NCBI RefSeq assembly: GCF_011769525.1
Contig: NZ_CP050440.1
Coordinates: 6,883,501-6,947,500 of the forward strand
Direction of reading: 5' to 3'
DNA from: Tolypothrix sp. PCC 7910
Lineage (GTDB): Bacteria; Cyanobacteriota; Cyanobacteriia; Cyanobacteriales; Nostocaceae
Length of the DNA stretch: 64,000 nucleotides
Part shown: piece by piece, positions 1 to 7,726 of the stretch
Layout: each line of letters starts with the position of its first letter
Numbering within the stretch: position 1 is the stretch's first letter
The notes under the pieces: generated by a model
Databases searched by the model: none
The model's input: only the letters and a program-made list of their open reading frames with translations
What the model was told of the DNA's origin: nothing
Translations under genes and position numbers: made by a program

Positions 1-316
1 TAGTAAAAACAACGACAGGAATGGTTTTTAAATTACCATCCTGTTTTATGCGATGCAACACTTCCCGCCCATCGGTTCCCGGTAGGTTGAGGTCTAGTAA
101 AATCATACCTGGACGCGGGGCAGTTTCAGGGTTGGAGTACTTACCAGTGTGATAGAGAAATGCCAATGCTTGATCGCCATTGACACAGCGATGAATGGGT
201 ACGAAGAATCGGGAACGCTTGATTAATCGGTCTATGGTTTCAAAGTCTTCATTGCTGTCTTCGACAATCAGCATTAGGGGAGTTTGCCTAGTAGCAACCT
301 CGGAAGCTGCGGTCAT
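1..316 (-). CDS. Response regulator, Rcp type, partial (C-terminus beyond left edge)
   Basis: Only the first 105 codons are visible. They form most of a CheY-like receiver domain: an acidic pair at residues 19-20 (LIVEDS), and a predicted phosphoacceptor Asp75 in [13 protein letters not shown]. This longer receiver type, with an insertion before the aspartate ([14 protein letters not shown]), is typical of Rcp1 partners of cyanobacterial phytochromes. The ATG overlaps the stop of the upstream phytochrome kinase by four bases (ATGA, 313-316), so the two are almost certainly co-translated and this is the likely phosphotransfer partner. No output domain is visible in the part shown; single-domain Rcp proteins are usually about 140-150 aa. 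Confidence 0.9.
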   Translation of the reverse strand, partial: MTAASEVATRQTPLMLIVEDSNEDFETIDRLIKRSRFFVPIHRCVNGDQALAFLYHTGKYSNPETAPRPGMILLDLNLPGTDGREVLHRIKQDGNLKTIPVVVFT

Positions 317-2568
317 AGAATTGCCTCCGCTCCTAGAGTGAAGTAAAAGGTACTACCTTCATGAGGTATGGATTCTATCCAAATTTTACCGCCGAGCCGT
401 TCTACAATTTTGCGGGCAATTGTTAACCCTGCTCCATTACCGCCACCGTATTCATCTCTTCCATGTAACCGCCGGAAAATCTGAAAAATCTTTTCCTGAT
501 GTTCTGGAGGGATACCAATGCCGTTATCACGTACATAAAAGGTGTTGGGAGTGCTAATTCCCCTGTCCCTAGTCCCTTGGATAAAACCGATTTCTACCCA
601 TCTTTGTGGTTTGTCGTTGTACTTAATAGCGTTGCTGATCAGGTTGGTAAATAGTTCATTTACCTGAGCGCGATCGCACTCGATTATGGGTAGGGATTGG
701 GAAATACGAAAATCAATTTGCTGTTGGGGTCGAGATATGGTGAGAGTAGCGATCGCTTGCTGCACCAAATCGTTTAAATTTACCTGTTGCCAAATCAATT
801 CGGCTCGTCCCAAGCGTGAGAAGTGCAGCAGGGAATTAATTAAATCTTCCATGCGCTGGGTAAGCTTGACTAGGGTTTGCAGTTTGGCAACACCATCTTC
901 AGCTAAAGTCTCGGCATAATCTTCCATTAAGAAGTTAGCGTAGTTGTGAATGCCGCGTAATGGTTCCTTGAGGTCGTGGGAAGCAACATAAGCAAAGGAA
1001 TCTAATTCTTCGTTACTGCGCTGAAGTTCAATGTTCATTGATGCGAGTTCATCTGCTTGTCGCAGCACTACACCCACAATCAAGCCGCTTAATTCGGCAA
1101 CGGCTTCAATTTCGCAAGCTCTCCACGGTAAAGCACAACCTCTGACTGTTTCTTGCCACAAAGCAAAAGATTTGCGCGGCGATAACCGCAAACTGCCATC
1201 TTCTTCAACCTCTACAGGTTTATGAGGATTACCACCCCAATTCACAGTTTGAATTACCTCTGGGCGAAACCAGAGAATATAATTACCGTGAATTTTGGAA
1301 ATTTCTAAGGCTAAAACGCCACTAGCAACAGCTTTAAATGATTCTGCTGCTGGATAAATTTGAGAGAGCGATCGCGTGTGAAATAAATTATGTTGCAGCT
1401 GTGGTTTAATCCAATCCAATAGGGTATGAATATCTGTTTCCGCAGGAGTTTCACCCATGCGAATACAATTATCTCCGCTGCAAATTACTGCTCCGGTTGC
1501 ACTTACCAGCTCCAGTAATTGTGAATCGATTTGTGCAATCCCATCCAAAAAATACTCGGCTTGCGACAGAGATTCCACAAATTGAGTTTGTAAAGACTTC
1601 AAATGTATCTTGTATTCTTGGTCAACGCTGGCTTCTTTATTTGCCAGTTCTAGCGACATTACCTGTCCAATAAACTCGCAAGCTGCACGCAGGTTGTAAG
1701 GAATATACTTGGGTGAAGAATCATGGCAAGCAATCAATCCCCAGAGTTTTTGGTCTTGCACTAGGGATATGGACATAGAAGCAACTACCCCCATGTTTTG
1801 CAGATATTCCAAATGAATTGGGGAAACGCTGCGTAACACAGAGAGGCTGAGATTTAGTGGTTGGTTAGTGAGGGGATTGATGGCTGGGATTAACTCTACA
1901 GGCTGGTAATTAGCATTAGGAATAATTCTGAGCCAGTTAAGGGTGTAGAGTTGTCGCGCTTGTTTGGGAATATCACTGGGTGGGTAACGTAAATTTAGAT
2001 AGGGTGGTTCTTGGTTTGTATCCTCAGCAATCACAATCCCAGTTTCATCTTCATCAAATCGGTAAACCATGACGCGCTCAAATCCAGTAATTTTTCGCAC
2101 TTCGCTGACTACCACTTGACACATCTGTTCCATTGTGGAAGCTTTCTGGATTTTGGTAATTGTTCCTTTTACCTGCTGATAAAAATCAAAAAAGTCTCTT
2201 TTGCCTTTTAACTTTTTTGGTTCTAATTCCAACAGCGCCACCCCGTCTAACTGATGCACAATCCCATCAAATCTTAGAGATTTATTTTGACGCTTTAAGG
2301 AGAGGTTGATTGGATTGAGACTTTCAAAGTCGCCATTTAAACATTTTTGGATAGTATCAACTTGTTTAGCAGCGAATAATTGTGATAAAGGCTTACCTAA
2401 CAAATCTTGGGGTTGGGGGCCAAGTAATTGTTCTGTATTACTGCTCACCTGAACAATCTCTAAATTGGAGAGATTAATCGCCAGCAGCACCCCATGCGGC
2501 TGAATCAATCCCGGAATGTGAATCGGTTCGCGATCGCAGTTGGTTAAATCCACCGTCTGAACCGTCAT
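313..2568 (-). CDS. bphP: Bacteriophytochrome-type histidine kinase (PAS-GAF-PHY-HisKA-HATPase)
   Basis: Red/far-red photoreceptor kinase of 751 aa. The ATG at 2568 is preferred over an upstream in-frame TTG (2592) because AAGGAG lies 11 nt before it. Cys11 in [11 protein letters not shown] is the N-terminal cysteine that binds biliverdin in bacteriophytochromes. The GAF pocket has [10 protein letters not shown], and at the place where Cph1-type proteins carry the bilin cysteine it reads [15 protein letters not shown], without cysteine, so a biliverdin chromophore is inferred (CphB/AphB-like). The PHY region follows. The kinase has an H-box ([16 protein letters not shown]), an N-box ([10 protein letters not shown]) and G-boxes ([18 protein letters not shown]). 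It overlaps the response regulator gene downstream by ATGA. The symbol is generic; cphB or aphB would also fit. Confidence 0.92.
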   Translation of the reverse strand: MTVQTVDLTNCDREPIHIPGLIQPHGVLLAINLSNLEIVQVSSNTEQLLGPQPQDLLGKPLSQLFAAKQVDTIQKCLNGDFESLNPINLSLKRQNKSLRFDGIVHQLDGVALLELEPKKLKGKRDFFDFYQQVKGTITKIQKASTMEQMCQVVVSEVRKITGFERVMVYRFDEDETGIVIAEDTNQEPPYLNLRYPPSDIPKQARQLYTLNWLRIIPNANYQPVELIPAINPLTNQPLNLSLSVLRSVSPIHLEYLQNMGVVASMSISLVQDQKLWGLIACHDSSPKYIPYNLRAACEFIGQVMSLELANKEASVDQEYKIHLKSLQTQFVESLSQAEYFLDGIAQIDSQLLELVSATGAVICSGDNCIRMGETPAETDIHTLLDWIKPQLQHNLFHTRSLSQIYPAAESFKAVASGVLALEISKIHGNYILWFRPEVIQTVNWGGNPHKPVEVEEDGSLRLSPRKSFALWQETVRGCALPWRACEIEAVAELSGLIVGVVLRQADELASMNIELQRSNEELDSFAYVASHDLKEPLRGIHNYANFLMEDYAETLAEDGVAKLQTLVKLTQRMEDLINSLLHFSRLGRAELIWQQVNLNDLVQQAIATLTISRPQQQIDFRISQSLPIIECDRAQVNELFTNLISNAIKYNDKPQRWVEIGFIQGTRDRGISTPNTFYVRDNGIGIPPEHQEKIFQIFRRLHGRDEYGGGNGAGLTIARKIVERLGGKIWIESIPHEGSTFYFTLGAEAIL

Positions 2569-2787
2569 ACCTTCCCAAACTCCTTGTGACAATCGTCTGG
2601 ATTCTCCCGTAAAACATATTAATCAAGAAGCAGCGCTAGGTGTTATTTACACCCAACGCTATGAAGATTATCTATCATTAGGTAGAGATTATTTATAACT
2701 TGAGAAAGATTTATACTTTCAGGTAATTCCAAAAATTAATTATCCTTTCCTTTTCTCCCTTCCCCATTCCCCCTTCCCCTAAACCTT

Positions 2788-3288
2788 TCAATCCGCCTGT
2801 TCTGCTTTCTCCACTGTGTCTTCGTTCACCCCCAAAGTAAAAGCTAAAGGGATGCGCGATGGATAAGCTTTTACTACCTCTCGGTAAACATCATAGTTTG
2901 TGGGGAATATCTTCTGTTGAGAATCTGCTTTATAGCTCACCTTATACTCTACAGTTTTTAATAATTCTGGCTGACTGACATTTTGTTGAGGTTTTTTACG
3001 CTGTTCCACCTCGCTTACAGTAGGACGGGGTGGTAGTGCAGGCCACCATAAACCCTTGTCATCAGGGCCAGTTACCGCACCTTCTGGCTTAATACCATTG
3101 CGATTGAGTAAAGATGTAGTCGCAAAGCTTTCAAATTCTGGTGATGGCTCATCGATATATTTCACGCGCCAGGTATAAGTCGTCAGCGCTGTGGCTTCAT
3201 AGTTGCTGGTAGTAACTGTGCTGCAACTGCTGAGAGTTAGCGCCGTTAACATTACCGCAGTCAAAAGCGAAAATTTGGTTTTTTTCAT
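2788..3288 (-). CDS. Hypothetical lipoprotein
   Basis: 166 aa from the ATG at 3288; the longer reading frame begins with a TTG at 3312 and lacks a better ribosome site. The N-terminus is a lipoprotein signal: KKTK, a hydrophobic stretch, then a LSSC lipobox-like site. The mature part has no recognised domain; it carries a proline-rich middle (LWWPALPPRPTVSEVEQRKK). I do not recognise the family. The upstream side is unusual: a 21-bp tandem repeat (3331-3532) occupies the expected leader or promoter region. Confidence 0.65.
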   Translation of the reverse strand: MKKTKFSLLTAVMLTALTLSSCSTVTTSNYEATALTTYTWRVKYIDEPSPEFESFATTSLLNRNGIKPEGAVTGPDDKGLWWPALPPRPTVSEVEQRKKPQQNVSQPELLKTVEYKVSYKADSQQKIFPTNYDVYREVVKAYPSRIPLAFTLGVNEDTVEKAEQAD

Positions 3289-3330
3289 CTGCTTTCGGAA
3301 TACCTGTCTCAAGACTAAAGCTCAACTCTT

Positions 3331-3532
3331 CATTCACGGAGCAAAAAGCCTCATTCGCGGAGCAAAAAGCCTCGTTCACGGAGTTAAAAGCCTCATTCAC
3401 GGAGCAAAAAGCCTCGTCCACGGAGCTAAAAGCCTCGTCCACGGAGCTAAAAGCCTCATTCACGGAGCTAAAAGCCTCATTCACGGAGCTAAAAGCCTCA
3501 TTCACGGAGCTAAAAGCCTCATTCACGGAGTT
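3331..3532. repeat. 21-bp direct tandem repeat, nine units plus a partial
   Basis: Nine consecutive 21-bp units start at 3331, 3352, 3373, 3394, 3415, 3436, 3457, 3478 and 3499, followed by a 12-bp partial. Each contains CACGGAG or a one-base variant and ends in AAAAGCCT. Units differ by one to three bases and there are no spacers, so this is not CRISPR. Because 21 is a multiple of three, all frames stay open. The minus strand reads as a repeated heptapeptide SSVNEAF and the plus strand as IHGAKSL, but the minus-strand frame opens only with TTG and runs out of frame into the lipoprotein gene. I treat it as non-coding repeat DNA in front of the lipoprotein gene. Confidence 0.9.
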
Positions 3533-3621
3533 CAACTATTTACAGAAGTCCTCTTTTCATCTTAATCCCACCACATAAGCCTGCCTTATTAATACTATCC
3601 ACTAATATTTGTCAAGTCTGC

Positions 3622-3650
3622 TTGACTTTTTGTAACATTATTGTTAAATT
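3622..3650 (+). promoter_or_regulatory. Predicted sigma-70-type promoter of the Psb34-like gene
   Basis: TTGACT (3622-3627) and TAAATT (3645-3650) are separated by 17 bp, upstream of the small photosystem II gene at 3687. The -10 matches the consensus at four of six positions. This would leave a 5' leader of about 30 nt. The assignment rests on spacing and sequence only. Confidence 0.45.
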
Positions 3651-3686
3651 TATTTACATAAGGTAACAAACAAAAGAAAAACAACT

Positions 3687-3857
3687 ATGTATACCACCAT
3701 TAACGAAGACGGCGTTCTCAACAACTATGCAACTGAACCCCAAATGTATTACGCTGAATACCCTGCAATTTGGGAGCAACGCAAATATGTTATACAGGCT
3801 ACTTTTGCTACTTTAATAGTCACAACTTTAGTTTTAGTAGGTCTGAGCGTTAGCTAA
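3687..3857 (+). CDS. psb34: Psb34-like photosystem II assembly protein (56 aa)
   Basis: A 56-aa single-span membrane protein. The N-terminal half is polar and conserved-looking (NEDGVLNNYATEPQMYYAE), followed by one C-terminal membrane helix (ATFATLIVTTLVLVGLSVS). The length, the LNNYATEP-type motif and the topology fit Psb34, a small subunit associated with photosystem II assembly intermediates in cyanobacteria. A promoter-like pair lies upstream and a strong intrinsic terminator follows 55 bp after the stop, so it is a monocistronic unit. The family name is from memory of the motif; the coding call itself is firm. Confidence 0.75.
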   Translation: MYTTINEDGVLNNYATEPQMYYAEYPAIWEQRKYVIQATFATLIVTTLVLVGLSVS

Positions 3858-3911
3858 TATTTTTAAAACTCGGTATCTGTATCTCTCATCGTCATTTGAA
3901 CTTCTCCCATC

Positions 3912-3942
3912 AACCTCGGTTAGTTTCGCCGAGGTTTTTTTA
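3912..3942 (+). terminator. Intrinsic terminator after the Psb34-like gene
   Basis: AACCTCGG (3912-3919) pairs perfectly with CCGAGGTT (3929-3936) across a 9-nt loop and runs straight into a T tract. This is a canonical rho-independent terminator for the small gene ending at 3857. Confidence 0.85.
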
Positions 3943-4193
3943 TTGCTGATAGGTAGGTGAGAGAATTCCGTACTTTAAAATATGACCTTTGCTTATATAT
4001 CAAATTTTCCTGACTTATGTCAGCATTTTTTAGCCAAAAAGTACCTGAAAAGGTTTATTTTACGCTTATGACTGAAATTTTCTGAAATTATTACTGATTT
4101 ACTACTCTGCTTATTCAGTTTTGGGGTGTAAGCTCGATATACAGTAACTTTCACAATAGATTGTTGCCATAATTTACACCCTGAGGTAATACC
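3943..4193. other. AT-rich intergenic stretch, no feature identified
   Basis: Together with the terminator before it, this fills the 336 bp between the Psb34-like gene and the pentapeptide-repeat gene. Its end carries GAGGT (4183-4187), a fair ribosome site 6 nt before the next ATG. No repeat or clear promoter is seen. Confidence 0.5.
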
Positions 4194-4697
4194 ATGAGAA
4201 ATTATGCTGACAAACAGGACTTCATTTTAAGTCAAAGTAGGGATTTCAGCGGATGTGACTTGAGCGGAATCGACCTGAGAGCAGTTGATTTGAGTGGTGT
4301 TAATTTTTTAGGAGCAGATTTGCGTGGTGCGAATTTGTGCGGTTCTATTCTCACGGGTGCTAACCTGCGTGAGGCAAATCTGATGCAGGCTTCTTTATGT
4401 GAGGCTGATTTAAGTGAAGCCGATTTGACTGAAGCCACATTAATTGAAGCATCGTTAATTGAAGCAAACTTAGTGCGAACAAATCTCGCAGGAGCAAAGC
4501 TATGTGGCGCAAAATTATTAGAAGCTAATTTAACTGAAGCTAATTTAATTGGTGCAGATTTGACATGGGCAAATCTTACAGAGGCTAACTTAACTGAAGC
4601 CAAGCTTTGGGGAAGTATTTTAACTTATACAAGGCTTGTGGATGCTATCATGCCTGATGGCTCAATTCAAGAACCGCAAATCATATTTGTTGCTTAA
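4194..4697 (+). CDS. Pentapeptide-repeat protein
   Basis: 167 aa made almost wholly of A(D/N)LXX pentapeptides from about residue 20 to residue 150 (GADLRGANL, EANLTEANL, GADLTWANL). Such repeats fold as a right-handed quadrilateral beta-helix. The family is very abundant in cyanobacteria and most members have no defined role. There is no signal peptide and no extra domain; the C-terminus (VDAIMPDGSIQEP) is the usual cap. GAGGT precedes the ATG. The gene stands alone, followed by an inverted repeat at 4710-4744. Confidence 0.9.
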   Translation: MRNYADKQDFILSQSRDFSGCDLSGIDLRAVDLSGVNFLGADLRGANLCGSILTGANLREANLMQASLCEADLSEADLTEATLIEASLIEANLVRTNLAGAKLCGAKLLEANLTEANLIGADLTWANLTEANLTEAKLWGSILTYTRLVDAIMPDGSIQEPQIIFVA

Positions 4698-4709
4698 ATA
4701 TAATGACGT

Positions 4710-4744
4710 GTAGGATGCGTTACGCTGTCGCTAACGCATCCTAC
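4710..4744. repeat. Dispersed inverted repeat, GTAGGATGCGTTA family, copy 1
   Basis: GTAGGATGCGTTA (4710-4722) pairs perfectly with TAACGCATCCTAC (4732-4744) around a 9-nt loop. Related copies occur at 4878, 17356, 20988 and 38376. It may terminate transcription of the pentapeptide gene, but it has no T tract and looks more like a mobile palindromic repeat. Confidence 0.85.
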
Positions 4745-4745
4745 G

Positions 4746-4874
4746 ATCATTAAAATTCTCGGCGTGAGAATACTAAGATTGCGATCGCTAACAACATCGA
4801 ACTATAAATTAAGCCATAGGCTGCATTACCAATCAGTGCAGTTGGTTCTGGTAGTGCTTGCAAACCATAAACAA
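4746..4874 (-). pseudogene. Duplicated 3' fragment of fraE
   Basis: About 129 bp almost identical to 4904-5032, the end of fraE, displaced by exactly 158 bp. It repeats the coding sequence for the last 40 or so residues (PEPTALIGNAAYGLIYSS and onward to the stop), with only a few substitutions. It has no start and no upstream part of the gene, so it is a tandem duplication scrap. A GTAGGATGCGTTA-type palindrome sits at both its outer edge (4710-4744) and at the junction with intact fraE (4878-4900). Confidence 0.85.
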
Positions 4875-4877
4875 CGT

Positions 4878-4900
4878 AGGATGCGTTATTAACGCATCCT
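4878..4900. repeat. Dispersed inverted repeat, copy 2, at the fraE duplication junction
   Basis: AGGATGCGTTA (4878-4888) and TAACGCATCCT (4890-4900) form a perfect palindrome with a single-base centre. It lies exactly between the duplicated fraE scrap and the intact gene. Confidence 0.85.
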
Positions 4901-4907
4901 CCCATCA

Positions 4908-5708
4908 TTAAAATTCGCGGCGTGAGAATACTAAGATTGCGATCGCTAACAACATCGAACTATAGATTAAGCCATAGGCTGCATTACCAATCAGTGCAGT
5001 TGGTTCTGGTAGTGCTTGCAAACCATAAACAGCATAGTTCTTTAAATCTAAGCGCGATAAATCTGGCAATATCAAATACAAAGCTTGAGTAAGTTGTTGA
5101 ATACCTGGGTTATTGCTAAGTTTCCCAAATTTTAATAAATCTTGAGTGATGTTACCTAATAAATATACAGCTAAGGTCAAAATTATCGCTAACAAAGAAC
5201 TAGTAAATACGCCCAAACTGATAGCCACAGCAGCAATTAAAGATGTCTGCAAAAATAAAAAAACTGCGGCAATTAAAATACTATTTGCTGAATGATGAAT
5301 GTGCCAGACTTGTAAAAATATCAGATAAATGCCAGTCATGATGGCAATGAGTAAGGCTAGGACAGCCGATAAACCCAAGTACTTACCAGTAATAAATTCG
5401 CTGCGACTAATGGGTTTGGCAATTAACATCAAAACAGTACGCTTTTCTATTTCTTTGTTGACCAGTCCAGTGCCAACAAATACAGCCACAATTAAGGCAA
5501 TGATACTCATAGCTGCAATACCAAAGTCCAAAAACATTTTGCCATCGGTATTGGCAGCAACTTCAGGTAGTAAGCGAATAGCAGCGGCGAGTATCAGGAG
5601 ATACACACCGATAATATATAAGATGCGATCGCGAATTACTTCCTGAAATACATTCTTCGCGATCACAAAAATTCTACTGAAATTCAGCATATCTAATGAA
5701 TTTTGCAT
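4908..5708 (-). CDS. fraE: FraE, ABC-2-type permease of the filament-integrity operon
   Basis: 266 aa integral membrane protein with about six hydrophobic helices and an ABC-2 permease pattern: an N-terminal cytoplasmic start, helix 1 at about residues 28-48, and the motif GTGLVNKEIEKRTVLMLIAKP. It is the third gene of a minus-strand run fraC-fraD-fraE. In Anabaena, FraE is a permease-like protein needed with FraC and FraD for filament integrity and for maturation of the cell-cell channels at septa. No ATPase gene is next to it here. It starts 21 bp after fraD ends, so the three are probably one transcript. Its 3' end is duplicated just downstream (4746-4874). Confidence 0.88.
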   Translation of the reverse strand: MQNSLDMLNFSRIFVIAKNVFQEVIRDRILYIIGVYLLILAAAIRLLPEVAANTDGKMFLDFGIAAMSIIALIVAVFVGTGLVNKEIEKRTVLMLIAKPISRSEFITGKYLGLSAVLALLIAIMTGIYLIFLQVWHIHHSANSILIAAVFLFLQTSLIAAVAISLGVFTSSLLAIILTLAVYLLGNITQDLLKFGKLSNNPGIQQLTQALYLILPDLSRLDLKNYAVYGLQALPEPTALIGNAAYGLIYSSMLLAIAILVFSRREF

Positions 5709-5728
5709 CTTAGCAATTTTGAATTAAT

Positions 5729-6772
5729 TTATCTTTGCGCTGGCGGTAATCCCAAAATTGGTTTACTAACGCGACCACATTCAACTTCGGCGATGATGGA
5801 TTTTTCATCAGTTTTTGAATTAGTGGCTCTGCTCGTAGTATCTACAATTGGTCGAATTTGACATGACTGCTTGAGATAATAACCGCGTCTGTCAGAACTT
5901 GGGCCAGTCCAAATACTGAGAATATCTAGTATATATTCGTCTTTCTTGCGCGGGTTAGGATTGGAAATTCGTGGTTCAATCCGCCATAAAAACTTCTCGT
6001 CTTTTTGTCTGAGGCGTTTGTCTTGAATTACTTGCTCTGCTAAATTACTGAGATTTGCATTAGCATTTTGTAGCCATTTCTCGACTTGTGCCCAAGGCTG
6101 TTTATCGATTTGATTCTCTAGTCTTGGTCTAATTTCTCTGAGAATTAAAGCGCCATTAGGGGGAACTTTTGTAGGAATCTCTGTTTTAACTACAAAGGCA
6201 CTGTTTTTAAAATTATCAGATAATAAACTAGGATATTGTTCTACCCAGTTATTAACAACAAAGTAGAATTGCAGCCAGCAACTTAGCACCATACAGCTAG
6301 CTACTAATACAATTATTCTTTGGCGGTCTTCTGGTTTAGGAATTTGAGCTTTAGCATCAGTACCGCTTCCTTCAAAAAATTCCGGTACGGCGGTAATTAA
6401 TGCCGAGATTGTCGGCCACAAAACTATAGTATTTGGGGTAATGCCATTATTATCCTGTTGCCCAAATGCAAAAACACTCACTAAGAATCCAGTGATAACT
6501 GCACCAACAGGCATAAAAGTACCAGGCACCCTTAAAGGGTCATCGGTAGTATACCAAGATGTACCAGCTATTAAAAATAGCCATCCAAAAAATGCAATTG
6601 CATCCTCAATAGGAGGTGTAGCAAAGTAAGAGATTGCCCAAGAAAAGACACTTAAATAAATTAAGGTTTGCCATGCATAAGCTCTGGGTGGAACAAATAT
6701 CCTTTTAATCCTAGCGTAGATATCTGAAACAAAATTGGTTAAACCCTGTAAATCCTTAAATAATGTGTTCAT
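5729..6772 (-). CDS. fraD: FraD, septal-junction protein (DUF5357)
   Basis: 347 aa. Five membrane segments occupy roughly residues 30-190 (the first in AWQTLIYLSVFSWAISYF, the last in IIVLVASCMVLSCWLQFYF). They are followed by a soluble C-terminal part of about 155 residues, rich in charged and Asn/Gln residues. This is the layout of FraD, a plug or tube component of septal junctions that link cells in heterocystous filaments. It sits between fraC (63 bp upstream) and fraE (20 bp downstream). The identification uses domain layout plus operon context, which agree. Confidence 0.88.
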   Translation of the reverse strand: MNTLFKDLQGLTNFVSDIYARIKRIFVPPRAYAWQTLIYLSVFSWAISYFATPPIEDAIAFFGWLFLIAGTSWYTTDDPLRVPGTFMPVGAVITGFLVSVFAFGQQDNNGITPNTIVLWPTISALITAVPEFFEGSGTDAKAQIPKPEDRQRIIVLVASCMVLSCWLQFYFVVNNWVEQYPSLLSDNFKNSAFVVKTEIPTKVPPNGALILREIRPRLENQIDKQPWAQVEKWLQNANANLSNLAEQVIQDKRLRQKDEKFLWRIEPRISNPNPRKKDEYILDILSIWTGPSSDRRGYYLKQSCQIRPIVDTTSRATNSKTDEKSIIAEVECGRVSKPILGLPPAQR

Positions 6773-6835
6773 GCTTTAACCTCTAGCCCATTTAATAGTC
6801 GCTATCTCATTTTGTCGCGCAAATAATTAATTAAA

Positions 6836-7381
6836 TTACAGAGCTTTATTCCGAATTAGCAAAACCAAAGTGATAGCAGTATAGCTCAAGGAATTAGCTA
6901 TTAACAGAGTGGAAACTAAATTATTACTAATTAACTTAGAACGTTTGAGCTTACGCCAATTAGGAGGTTCGGTGGTTGTACTTTCCTCTTTCTTCTTCCA
7001 AAATTCTTCATTGAGTAAAAGCGAGAATCCTCTAAGCAGAAATAGCTTAACAATGAACGTTGCAAAGAAAATTATAAAAGCCGACAGAATAATGATAGTT
7101 TGCGTATTAGAATATTTAACAGTATTGAAGAATATATAGTTAATTAATTCTGTTCTCAACTGGATAGGCAACCTAGGCTCTATAGCGAAGAACGCTAGCC
7201 AACCAATGACGCTGGAAAACAGATTAATAGATATGGAATAAAAAATGCTAGTTTTCTTGTCAAATTTTAATCTTCTATTAAAACAGTAGCCTTCTATAGA
7301 GATGGCCATGAGTAGAAATAATAAGTCAAACAAAATTGCGCCAATCGGCAATACTCTGGGAAGCGCCCAATCTTCAAGCAT
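6836..7381 (-). CDS. fraC: FraC, filament-integrity membrane protein
   Basis: 181 aa from the ATG at 7381. This start is chosen over an upstream ATG at 7474 because AGAGGAAGG lies just before it and the resulting length matches FraC of Anabaena (about 179 aa). It begins MLEDWALPRVLPIGAILFDL. Three to four hydrophobic segments are visible, including IGAILFDLLFLLMAISIEG and TIIILSAFIIFFATFIVKLF. FraC is the first gene of the operon needed for multicellular filament integrity and heterocyst-vegetative cell exchange. Heptamer repeats lie upstream (7495-7650). Confidence 0.87.
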   Translation of the reverse strand: MLEDWALPRVLPIGAILFDLLFLLMAISIEGYCFNRRLKFDKKTSIFYSISINLFSSVIGWLAFFAIEPRLPIQLRTELINYIFFNTVKYSNTQTIIILSAFIIFFATFIVKLFLLRGFSLLLNEEFWKKKEESTTTEPPNWRKLKRSKLISNNLVSTLLIANSLSYTAITLVLLIRNKAL

Positions 7382-7494
7382 AAACCTTCCTCTGTAAGGG
7401 TTAACTGTAGAGAGTATAACTGGCATACCCACTGTGATGGGGGCAATTATCTCATTGTTCTTGCCTTTTACCATCCTGATGTGCCAGTATTTTT

Positions 7495-7533
7495 TGGGTA
7501 ATGGGTAATGGGTAATGGGTAATGGGTAATGGG
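7495..7533. repeat. Short tandem heptamer repeat (TGGGTAA)
   Basis: Five head-to-tail TGGGTAA units and a partial one. Arrays of this kind (STRR) are scattered through heterocystous cyanobacterial genomes. Confidence 0.95.
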
Positions 7534-7583
7534 AAGAAAAATTAAGACTTCAAAGTTTAATACATATATTTAATGTTCTATGA

Positions 7584-7654
7584 CCAATGCCCCATGCCCC
7601 ATGCCCCATGCCCCATGCCCCATGCCCAATGCCCAATGCCCAATGCCCAAATAT
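7584..7654. repeat. Short tandem heptamer repeat (CCCCATG / CCCAATG)
   Basis: About ten head-to-tail heptamers, first of the CCCCATG and then of the CCCAATG type. The open minus-strand frame that runs through it is repeat translation, not a gene. Confidence 0.95.
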
Positions 7655-7726
7655 CATAGCCCCTCTACCTGAGAGTGCAAGAGGTTCGTTAAGATTAAAA
7701 ATTGCTACATTAGAGCTTTTCGAGAA

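Noticed and set aside
3331-3532. Possible CRISPR array
   Set aside because: Units are contiguous, 21 bp, imperfect and have no spacers.
3203-3565. Long open frames on both strands across the 21-bp repeat
   Set aside because: Openness follows from a 21-bp period without stops. The minus-strand frame opens only with TTG, and the longest frames overlap the lipoprotein gene out of frame.
4232-4603. Minus-strand frame opposite the pentapeptide-repeat gene
   Set aside because: It is a mirror of the pentapeptide periodicity with no ribosome site.
7379-7474. Upstream ATG at 7474 as the fraC start
   Set aside because: The ATG at 7381 has a far better ribosome site and gives the usual FraC length.
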